A stretch of 64,000 bases of DNA from Pteria penguin (taxonomy: Eukaryota > Mollusca > Bivalvia > Pterioida > Pteriidae): positions 42,205,542 through 42,269,541 of the forward strand of contig CM068583.1 of NCBI GenBank assembly GCA_035048485.1, written 5' to 3'. A model generated the notes under the pieces. It searched no databases. It was not told the DNA's origin and saw nothing but the letters and a program-made list of their open reading frames with translations. Positions within the stretch are counted from its first letter, which is position 1; each line of letters starts with the position of its first letter. The position numbers were made by a program, and so were the translations under genes. Below are positions 13,048-22,330 of this stretch, piece after piece.

Positions 13048-13573
13048 TAGATATATATTTATGTGTGTGTGTATATATCATATGTCTCTGTTTGAATGAA
13101 TGCATCAATATTGTCTAGGTGTTTTACGATCTCTTTTTACTCTCCAGAAAGTTGTATTTTATCAGTATCAAAGACCGTCAATAGATCACAGCAGGTATCA
13201 GATATTAACAAGAACACTTCACGGTCAATTAACTTTCTCATTTACTAAAAGTTTGCTGCGAGTTTTGCTATCATGTTTAAATGGACAGTCATTACGCAGG
13301 CACCATTTTATGGAAATCTTGTTCAAAATAATCATGGGTCACAAAATGTAAAAAAGAAAAATACTGGCCAGCCAGGCTACATATTTTCCAAGTCTCACTA
13401 AGGCCAGACGTCAAAAATCGGTATCATCGGCGTTGATCTAGTGAGTTTTAGGAATGCATATGCATGGCTGCCATGAACGCCGGTCATTTGGACCGGTGCA
13501 AACAGACATTCTGTCGGTCATTGGAAATTTTAGTCGGTCTTGCCGGCAGGACCAACGGATTTCAACATCTCTG
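12284..13573. mobile_element. 1.29-kb non-autonomous hAT-like element
   Basis: Begins CAGAGATGTTGAAAT and ends with the exact inverse ATTTCAACATCTCTG. CAGAG..CTCTG is the hAT style of terminus. It splits a tandem repeat whose units continue on both sides. Flanking 8-mers (TGAATATG, AATATATA) are similar but not identical, so the target duplication is not proven. Subterminal GTCGGTC/GTCAGTC motifs recur near both ends. No transposase remains. Confidence 0.75.
13002..13083. repeat. (AT)n / (GT)n microsatellite
   Basis: About 45 bp of AT repeats, then GATA and GT runs, inside the hAT-like element. Confidence 0.95.
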
Positions 13574-13650
13574 AATATATATACCATGGACATGAATTAC
13601 TCAGATAAAATGATGAATATGTATACCATGAACATGTACAGCATTTAGAT
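13574..13650 (+). repeat. short tandem repeat, about 42-bp unit, right part
   Basis: Continuation of the 12130-12283 array (ATATACCATGGACATG.., CAGATAAAATGATGAATATG). Confidence 0.75.
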
Positions 13651-15481
13651 ATTTTTACTAAAACAATAGACACTTTCCACTATTTTCCCCCCCCAAAATG
13701 ATTTACATTACCTTTATAATTAGTGAGTCTCTTTATGCTTTTATGTATATTTAAAGAATTAAGGAAATACATTTCTCAGTGAATACCATATGCCTCATTT
13801 TAAGATGTACCTGCTAAGTAAAGAAAAATACAAATATATTTGCATGCTGTACTGTGACAAATGAAAAGAAGAATCTGAAATTGTAAATAGAAAAACTTGC
13901 AAGAAAATTGAAACTTGAAATGAAAATTGATTTAATCATTTAAAAATAACAGTTTTGTTTTCTAGTGAAAAAGTATTTAAATGACAAAAAATGGTCTTTT
14001 CTATTAATGGACACCTTACTATCATAGAGAATAAACATTATGTATTTAAATAAATCTACTTAATATACTTGCAAAGCAGTTGTTGATGTCCTTCAGTCTG
14101 TCTGTCATCATTTAAAACCTTTGATAAATTGTATTTATTTTTCAACCATTGGTTTCCTACAATGTCTGTCTTTCCATTCACATTCTGATTAAATTGCTGG
14201 TTTAAGCAAAGATTCAGACTTTGGAAGGATCACTTGAGACTTGAGTTCAGATGAAAATAGGTCAATGTAACCTACATTTCACTGTTGAATGATTTTACTA
14301 GAACTGTCAGTTGTGTTGTCTTGCCACCCCATCTTTAACAGTTTCTTCTTTTAAATTGTTCCAGTGCCTGTTTACTTCAGCTGATTAAGTGCTTTGTACT
14401 TCTAAGCTGCACTTTTATGATGACATATTTGTACATGATTTTGAAGAAATGTGTGCATAGCTGTTTGTGTATACATTCTTGAAGATAGAATTTAGCTTTT
14501 ACATACATCCATGCGAGTACATACCAGTCTGATTTTTGACATTTCATAATGCCCTTCTAAAATGTCAGAAATATGTGTAATATGCCAGCATTAAAAAGAA
14601 TATACATAAATTGAATTGAATAAAAGGGGAGGAAATTGCATGAAAATATGAAATTGTAATCATTTGATCTTAGATATATTAATATGTTTAGATATCATTT
14701 ATTCTTATTTGAATACTGACCATTCATTTCATAGAACAGAGGCATGGTTGCATTGACTTAATGCCAAAATCTTTCAGGTAAAATTTTTTATTTTATTTTT
14801 TATACAAATAATGTTGATTCTTATCATTCAGTTTTGCATATGTGTGTATGGTATATTTATATAGTATGCCTGTCTTTTCTGGTAGTTGTTAAGAGTATTT
14901 GACAAGATCATTATGTTTTATTGATGTGATATGTTTTAATAAAAAAAATATGTGAAACTGATTTATTGGTATTTATTGTAGACAGTATTTTTAATGAATG
15001 TTTTGATACAGTTAACTCTGGTATATTTGAACCATGATATCTTGAATTTCCCATTAACTCGAACTAATTTTATAGTCTGGCTTCTAATTCCATAAATATG
15101 CATCCCTAACTAGAACTCTGTTTAAAGTTGAACTGTTTGTCAATCCCTTCAAGTTCAAAAAATGGATAGTCAACTGTAGATATACTGCTATAGGTTGTAT
15201 TGTATCTGTTATCATTATGAGAACAAGAGTACAGCAGTCAAGATGAGGATAATCAGATGATTTTTTACTAACACAGTACAGTGTTACTTATACGAGAAGC
15301 ACTTTTTACTCTTAAAATTAAAATTTTACTCTTAATGTAATGCGAGTTACACTTCTTGAGTATGAACGATCGTTTCCAGATATATTCGATAGATTACAGT
15401 CGTAAAAATGACACTTTCGAGACTGAGATGTAGCAGTACATGTATGTTCGATCATCTCTTGAATTAACAGTTTTAAGCTGG
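13651..15481. other. intergenic, nothing recognised
   Basis: AT-rich sequence with several AATAAA-like hexamers (near 14030, 14620 and 14938), any of which could end the DNAJ copy 1 transcript; none can be chosen from sequence alone. No exon-like segments. Confidence 0.6.
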
Positions 15482-15645
15482 TTGGTTGGTGTTTTACGTC
15501 GCTTTCAACAATTTTTCAGTTATATCGCGATATGGAAGCAGGAGGTAAACAACCTCTTAAACATAGTGGCGCAATCGAACCCAGATCGTCGGCGTCTCAT
15601 GCCAAACGCTTAACCACTACAGCAAGCCTGCCTCTCGGTTTTAAA
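15482..15645 (-). mobile_element. tRNA-derived SINE, reverse orientation
   Basis: Read on the minus strand it has an A-box-like TGTAGTGGTTAAGCG followed by B-box GGTTCGATTGC, then a short body (GTTTAAGAGG.., CGCGATATAACTG). On the plus strand it ends near GCCTGCCTCTCGGTTTT. Short tRNA-like head plus unrelated body is the SINE layout. Confidence 0.65.
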
Positions 15646-15888
15646 CCATTTCTTTATGACATACATTGTATTTATCACACGTGAACATAAAATTTTCCAC
15701 AGCTTTTCCATGTTCTATGTATACCTATAAAGTTTTTGTCACAACATGACATTGAAGGACTAAGCTAAATAGAAACTCCCTTTTTGAATAATGAAGTTCA
15801 AATTAATCTGTTGTGAATTATATAATTTTTCGGTGTTTTGTAAAACGAAAACTGTATGTGATTGATTACCAGCTATGAATATGAATCG

Positions 15889-16035
15889 GTGGCGGATCCA
15901 GGATTTCCGAAAAGGGGGGGGCACATGTGTATTACTCAAACTTCTCAGCCATTTTTGGTGCAAAATCTGGATTTTTACTGATAAATATGTGGCCAAAAGG
16001 GGGGGGGCGGCCCCCTCTAAATCCGCAACTGCGAA
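15889..16035 (+). mobile_element. short MITE-like element, GGCGGATCCAG family, copy A
   Basis: Starts GTGGCGGATCCAGGATTTCC, contains GGGGGGGCACATGTGTAT, TTTTTGGTGCAAAATC, ACTGATAAATATGTGG and a second G-run, and ends CCCCCTCTAAATCCGCAACT. The ends are inverted relative to each other. Copy B follows in opposite orientation after 40 bp. Confidence 0.75.
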
Positions 16036-16074
16036 TGAAATGAAAACGTATACGTATTAATGGGGACGATATCA

Positions 16075-16221
16075 GTGGCGCATTTAGAGCCCCCCCCCCA
16101 CTTTCGCCACATATTTACATGTTAAAATCCGGATTTGGCACCAAAAATGACCGAGTAGTTTGACTGCTATACATGTGCCCCCCCCCCCCAACCTTTCAGA
16201 AATTCTGGATCCGCCATTAGG
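16075..16221 (-). mobile_element. short MITE-like element, GGCGGATCCAG family, copy B (inverted)
   Basis: Reverse-complement counterpart of 15889-16035: GTGGCGCATTTAGAGCCCCC at the left and AATTCTGGATCCGCCATTAG at the right, with ACATATTTACATGTTAAAAT and TTTGGCACCAAAAATGACC between. Together the two copies form a large imperfect palindrome. Confidence 0.75.
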
Positions 16222-17942
16222 TATGACCGTAACAGTAGATAGATATAATATTTTAAAACATGACAAGTTCTACGTTTTAAAGGCGAGTTCGAATACTATA
16301 AAGTTTGAATAAGTAAAGCAAAATATTTGCAGACGTGGCAAACACAAAAGAAAATAAACTATGAAAATATCGTGATGGAATTTTTATGTGTTTTATATAT
16401 AAAACGGGGCGTATTATGATATGACCAGAGACATATATGGCGCTGATTTCTTTCGGCATGAATTCCACGCTTCTCTTTCACTGTTACAAATACAAAAAAT
16501 AAGCAACTGCTACTGAGTACCTCGACCACTTCTCCCATCAAAATCGACACTATGTTGCTATAAACTTGTATGTATAAAGCTTGGCCTTCCTGCAACGATA
16601 TGAATATCTTAGAGAGGTTATCATTTATCACTTGGATTTTAAACAGAAATCTGAACACCACCACCCCCCGCTTCTGGGCAAACCATGTCCACGGTTCTTG
16701 CCCGCTCTTATAAATGATCTGGTGGTGTTAATGAAAGGTTTTATTTGGAGCTGTGCACCGAGTTTCATACAGGTTAAGCAAATTTGTGGTAGATATTATT
16801 AATATATGATTAATGAGTGTCATTTTCAGTTGTACATGCCATCTAAGCTTCAAACAATGAGTCTGACCCCTGATGCAGTGTTGGAGGGACAAACTATGGT
16901 TTATAAAAGAGAAGGGTTATAAAATCTTAACCGCTCTTTCCCTGTAACAGAATAGATATAAATGGTCTTATGGTGGTTCATGTTGGGGATTCACTTTCAG
17001 ATAGACACCTGGATTTCAAACCGGGATTTTGTCCCTGAAAGAGGGTTCAAAAATTTTGTCTGCAGGTACGAATGATCTAGTGGTGGTACATGAGTTCAGT
17101 AAATGAGATGAATTTTTAAAACGCCGGGGTCTTTCTCCTGAGGAGGCCGGGGAAATAAATGATGTAAAAATCATGTACATTTGTTCTTTATTGGGAAAGA
17201 AATTCAATCACATAATTTTAACATTTCTGTCTAAGAAGTATGACATTTGATATATTTCTCGTAGAGAGTCGGTTATAAATTTCCCTATCACTCGTATTTT
17301 ATAAATGTCCCAGGCTGTTCATTTGTTTTGCTTTTCTGGCTTACTCTGAATAATTGATCTTATTGACATGTTCAGGGAAGTATAGTTTAAACTATAAATC
17401 CTTGACATGTTCAAGTATCTTAGCTACAAAGTCACTTACTGAATCAGTAATTCCACTTCTAAAGATCTAGTAAAAGAAATATGAAACTTGCCGCAAGTTT
17501 AAAATGCATGTCAACATTAAACTTCATTTACACCTCCTTAAGGACCGGAACTTATCCTATTTTGACTGTTTATTTTCAATGCTTCTCTACCCAAGTTTAA
17601 AATAATAATAATATAAAAACGTGCTGTACACGGATCCGTAAACATTAGGCAGAAATATTTTTAATTGACTAGTTCATTTTAATATTCCCAGCTGATCAAG
17701 ATCAAACACAACGAAACTGGGCATTGTGTTGTAGAAGATCAGCGACCCTGAAGTATAGACAAAACCTTGAATATTTCATTAAGGTAATTTTAAATATAAC
17801 ACGTTGAATTGTTTAAACACAATTTCTTTTCCTACAGTTATACTAAATCTACTGTACTGTAGAATTAGTACTACTACTAACTGAATATATACACAGTACA
17901 GGGCAGTAGTACCAGAGCAGGTCGGGCACATCTTCAGTCAGG
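16222..17942. other. intergenic, weak internal repetition
   Basis: No gene recognised. The phrase ATAAATGATCT.GTGGTG.. recurs in varied form near 16710, 16960 and 17070, so 16580-17150 is probably a decayed tandem repeat. No exon-like sequence. Confidence 0.5.
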
Positions 17943-17996
17943 TAGTTACGACTGCAACGGAAGAGCAAAATAGCTCTTCCGTTGCAGTCGTAACTA
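17943..17996. repeat. perfect 24-bp hairpin with 6-base loop
   Basis: Arm 17943-17966 (TAGTTACGACTGCAACGG to AGAGC) is exactly complementary to 17973-17996, around loop AAAATA. ATCTTCAG occurs on both sides (near 17930 and 17997). An outer inverted pair AGCAGGTCGGGCA / TGCCTGACCTGCT (one mismatch) encloses it. Confidence 0.97.
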
Positions 17997-18189
17997 ATCT
18001 TCAGGACGAGCTAGAAAAGTATAATAGCTAATTAGTATAAGTAGCTATAATAGCTCAATCGCATAAAAGATTTGCCTGACCTGCTACATGTAAGTACAGT
18101 GTAACTGATTGTACATGTGCTGCAGTACAATGAATCAATATCTACTGATGTAGATCTACATTGTACTGACCATGCTCATGATGCTGACT

Positions 18190-18765
18190 GGTACTTACTT
18201 AGCTACAGATTTACGCCTTCCCCCACACTTGTTTATTATTTGATAATTCGTTATGTGTGGGGAGGGCTTAAGTTGCTTCCCATACGGGTCCTGTGGCGGC
18301 CTGGCCAATTGTGATACACAATTGCACTATTCTGTATTATGTATAGGGAATAAACTTCAAAATCTATGTAAATCTAGCTAACAATAGATTATTTTTGTAT
18401 GAATCTAACTAAAATTATCCATCATAGTTTGATTTTTAAGCGGCCTGAAAACTTAAGATTTTATGGAAATTTGATGCAGGCGAAACTTGAGGTTTTTAAA
18501 TCTTTGGATAATAGTTTAATACCATCTTTAAAAGATACTTTGTAGAAAAATGTAGTACTATTTAATAAAAATCATTGAATATATGGAGAATTTATAATTT
18601 TGTGACGTTATTTCTAAATGTCATACCAAAACGTGCGATTGTGTATCACAATAGGCTTGCACCACAGGACTGTATGGGAATGAACTGAAGCCCTCCCCAC
18701 ACATAACAAATTGACCAAATAGTATACATGTGTGGGACAGGCGAAATACTGAAGCTAGTACTTGC
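18190..18765. mobile_element. foldback element with about 135-bp inverted arms
   Basis: Left arm 18190-18327 (through TTATGTGTGGGGAGGGCTT, CTTCCCATACGGGTCCTGTG and TTGTGATACACAATTGCAC) is matched, inverted, by 18633-18765 (GTGCGATTGTGTATCACAAT, CACAGGACTGTATGGGAA, AAGCCCTCCCCACACATAAC). About 305 bp of AT-rich spacer separates them. Confidence 0.85.
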
Positions 18766-20096
18766 TGTACTATAGTAATGTATGCACCAGAGAGTACCAG
18801 AGAGCAGAATAGAGTGTGTTTTAGAATACATTTAACAGTACTACTACTGCATATGTACAGTACATGTATGTTAACTGGTTAATAGGAAATTTAAAAAGTG
18901 TTGATATTTATACATGTTTAAAATCTATTAACGAATTTTCTCTGCACTGTACATGTGTAAAATGTAATTTCTATAGAAACAGTGGCCTGGGTCACAGGGT
19001 CTAGGCTAGTAGGTATCGCTGCTAAGTCCCCAACCACCCTCTTTCATGGCCCTTTCCCCCTCTCTCCACCTTCATTAAAAGGTATATATATCACTGCTAA
19101 GCCCCAAACCCTCTCACTCTTGGTCCTTTCCTCCTCTGTTTCTTCCTTAAAAGAAAGATGGAAAAAATCTGAGGTCCATATTTTGTGTGGGAATTAAATT
19201 TTGCCCATAGAAACTGGGTCATTCCATGAAATACATGTAAATGGAGTGACAGGCTCTTTCTTGCCTGTTAGGCAAATTAAATCCCTCACTTACCAGTATT
19301 CTAATCCAGCCATTTTCTCAAAACTCAAAAAAATAAATAAATAAATAAAATTCCATGTATAGGGCTACTTTAACATTAATAAACTGAGTTATCTGCTCTT
19401 GTTTATTAAAGTACGTGTAGTCTGGGCCTCTGGGGTAGTGGAAAAGGAAAAGTACTTGTACTAAAGCAGTGCAATGACTGTACATTAATCTTGTTTGTGT
19501 GGTCAAGTGACTGTGGTGAGATAAAGTCAGTTAAGTAACAGTCACGACGTTTAGATTATACACCACCATGATATGCAGAAAGGAGCAGAGTAGTTTTTCA
19601 AGGCCAGACATATCACATTGAATCCTACTGTACTTGAATAATTAACCTCTCAACACAACTGAGGTAGTTCTCCACTACTTTAATTAACACAACCATTTCA
19701 AACTAAGCAGTTTGTGCATGCTCAAGAATTATCATTAACCGTGTCAGGTTAAACAGAAGGGACTTGAAGGGCAAATGTTGGTGGATAAATTAAGAGATAT
19801 ATTGAGTGTCTGCAAAAGTGTTATTGTTTTGGTTCCATTATCCATTTCAAACTCAAATTTTTAAATAGTTTTTGAACTTTGTGTCATTTTTGCACATTTA
19901 TTGGTAATTTCCTTGAATTTATCTTTGTACATTGATTATAACACAGTAGAGATTAGTATGTTATAAAGTGAATTTGTAGATTTATAGGTAAAAAAACAAT
20001 ATGGTGAAGTATTTGAAGAAGAAATGATTTCTAGAATTTTTCAACATTTTAAAGGAAAGGAGATGCACTAATTGGGTGTTATATTAAACCATTATC
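18766..20096. other. intergenic, nothing recognised
   Basis: Contains one pair of imperfect 80-bp pyrimidine-rich direct repeats at 19005-19155 (CTGCTAAG.CCC.AACC..CTCT). No gene-like sequence. Confidence 0.55.
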
Positions 20097-20228
20097 AATT
20101 TATGGACTTTGATGAAACCTGAAGGAAATGAAGTTCTCAAGGTCTCCTCCAACTTTTGTTACATTTTTGTAAGATCTGTTCAAGGGTAGATCTAGGGCAG
20201 GGAAGAGTATATCCAAAAGGGTACACTT
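20097..20228 (+). repeat. left remnant of a composite repeat split by an insertion
   Basis: Carries TTTGATGAAACCTGAAGGAA, TCTCAAGGTCTCC and GGGTAGATCTAGGGCAGG, the interior phrases of the GCTCACCTGAG-type element. It ends in AAAAGGGTACACTT, which is repeated exactly at 21294-21307 on the other side of the insertion. Confidence 0.6.
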
Positions 20229-20230
20229 AT

Positions 20231-20420
20231 AGGGGGCCTGGTAGCACAGTCAGTAGCGTGCTCGCTTCTAACCAATGCACCCTAGGTTCGATTCCGGTGT
20301 GGTATGTAAGATGGTGAAGGTGTCGCCAACCTGGCTTTGTGGGTTTTCTTCAGGTACCCCGGTTTCCTCCCACACAAATGACACCCTTTATTGTTTCTTA
20401 ATTGTTGTTAAATAAATAAA
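20231..20420 (+). mobile_element. tRNA-derived SINE (V/Meta-SINE-like)
   Basis: tRNA-like head: A box in TGGTAGCACAGTCAGTAGCG (20239 on) and an exact B box GGTTCGATTCC at 20285-20295. The central domain GTGGGTTTTCTTCAGGTACC followed by CCGGTTTCCTCCCACACAAA is the sort shared by V/Meta SINEs in molluscs (from memory). It ends in a TTAAATAAATAAA tail. Confidence 0.85.
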
Positions 20421-20429
20421 GTTTAAACA

Positions 20430-21285
20430 AGAGGCCCAAGTGGGCCTATATCGCTCACCTGAGCACAAAGTGCATATTTACAAGCAAGCAAGAAATTCTG
20501 TGCAGGGGTTCTGTAGAGGAAGATGAAAATGTGTCAATCAAACAGAGCCAATGGCGGCCATTTTGGATTACTTACTTTCTATGCAGTTTGGTGAAATTTT
20601 GTGCAGTGGTTCTGGAGAAGAAGTTGAAAATGTGTCAACCAATCAGAGCCAATGGCGGCCATCTTGGATTACGGATCGGCATGAAAAACCTACACTTGGT
20701 AGAGGACCTTGAGTACTTACTTTCTATGCAGTTTGGTGAAATTTTGTGCAGTGGTTCTGGAGAAGAAGTTGAAAATGTGTCAACCAATCAGAGTCAATGG
20801 CGGCCATCTTGGATCACGGATCGGCATAAAAAACACCAAACTTGGTTGAGGACCTTGAGTACTTACTTTCTATGCAGTTTGATGAATTTCTGTGCAGTGG
20901 TTCTGGAGAAGAAGTCGAAAATGTGTCAACCAATCAGAGTCAATGGCGGCCATCTTGGATCACGGATCGGCATAAAAAACAAAAATGTGGTAGAGGATGT
21001 TGAGTACTTACTTTCCATGAAGTTGGATGAAATAATATGCAGCAGTTCTGGAGAAGAAGTCGAAAATGTGTCAACCAATCAGAGTCAATGGCGGTTATCT
21101 TGGATCACGGATCGGCATGAAAAACACAAACTTGGTAGAGGACCTTGAGTACTTACTTCCTATGGAGTTTGGTTAAATTCTGTGCAGCGGTTCTGGAGAA
21201 GAAGTCGAAAATGTAGAAAAGTTAACGACGGACGACGGACGCTGCACTATGACAATAGCTCACTTGAGCTACGCTCAGGTGAGCT
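20430..21285. mobile_element. composite element with GCTCACCTGAG ends and five internal 146-bp repeats
   Basis: Left end AAGAGGCCCAAGTGGGCCTA, TATCGCTCACCTGAGC; right end GCTCACTTGAGCTACGCTCA then GGTGAGCT. Inside, units of 145-146 bp start at GAAAATGTGTCAACC (20625, 20771, 20917, 21062, 21207) and carry CAATGGCGGCCATCTTGGAT. A CGACGGACGACGGACG run precedes the right end. The 205-residue open frame here is only the repeat read through. Inverted relative to 29110-31250. Confidence 0.85.
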
Positions 21286-21483
21286 AAAAAACAAAAAGGG
21301 TACACTTCTTTGTGAAGGAAAACTTCGTATAAGTTGCACATACATGTACATGTATGTAGAATGACTCATTCTAAAGGAAAGAATGCTACCTACATGTACA
21401 AAAGTGCAGCCACTGATGACTGCATCTGAATTCTTAGAATGCCAGACTGAAGTAGTTAAGCAGAAAGTTAAGAAAGCCATACA

Positions 21484-22330
21484 AGTTACAACACAGCAAT
21501 TCCTTTGGTATTGTGTTAGATGAATACAGAGATGTAAGTGCCAGAGTAAATCTAGCATTTGTTTGCTACTATTTAGATGGGGGCCACTCCAGACTAGTTT
21601 TCCTACAAGATGTTCAACTCTCAAATGGACAGGCATCAAGTATACACTCAGCATTGAAAGACCAATTGGACTTAGCTTTTATACCCATGAATAAGATGAC
21701 ATCTTTTTTGAGTGATGGACCATCTGTAATGGTTGAAAAGAAGAATGGTGTAGTTGCCCTCCTCAAGAAAGATTATCCATAGGTCATTGCTGTTCATTGC
21801 TTGAATAATCACCTCCAGCTAGCAGTTTCTAAAGCCTTCAATTCCGTTGACATGATTTCCAATGCTGATGAACTTCTTACTGGCTTGTTCAAATACATTG
21901 TACTACCATTATACATGTAGCACTGTGATAGGTGAAAGCCTCAACGCTATACAGTATTTAGTGAGAGAGACTGGAGAATTGGAGAACCCTTCAAATCTAA
22001 AAATCAAACAGGCTGTTCTTACAAGATGGCTTAGTCATGAAACTGCATTTCAAACCAGAAGGAAGTTCTAAGTCCCTATACTGACTGACCTAGAGAATGC
22101 AGTGGCATCTGGAAGAGTCAGAGAGGGAAAAGGTATTCCTGCTGCAAGCCTTCTCAAGACCATGAAAACCTATCCAAAGCTTTTTTTCATTCATCTCTTG
22201 TGTGGTGTACATGTATGTACTTGCTTGGATACTTTAATCAAGACATTAAAAAAGGAAGCTCTCAACCTTTCGGATGTGGAGCTGAGATTAACATCAAATG
22301 GAAAATGTTGTCAGTGTTTTCCATGAGAGT
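21484..22330 (+). pseudogene. decayed hAT-superfamily transposase (ZNF862/KIAA1586-like type)
   Basis: Broken reading frames in one strand give, in order: GIVLDEYRDVSARVNLAFVC (compare FG..VDES.D in hAT-derived genes), then FLSDGPSVMVEKKNGVVALL (the SDGASVM..GVVA block), VIAVHCLNNHLQLAVSKAF (the VHC..H.L.L block), VLTRWLSHETAF (the RWLSH block) and a decayed C-terminal part with EALNLSDVELRL. An in-frame stop follows KKDYP and further shifts separate the blocks, so it cannot make a transposase. No N-terminal zinc finger or terminal repeats located here. Confidence 0.8.

Noticed and set aside
20531..21148. 205-residue open frame with internal repeats
   Set aside because: Entirely made of the 146-bp internal units of the composite element; no protein-level signal.
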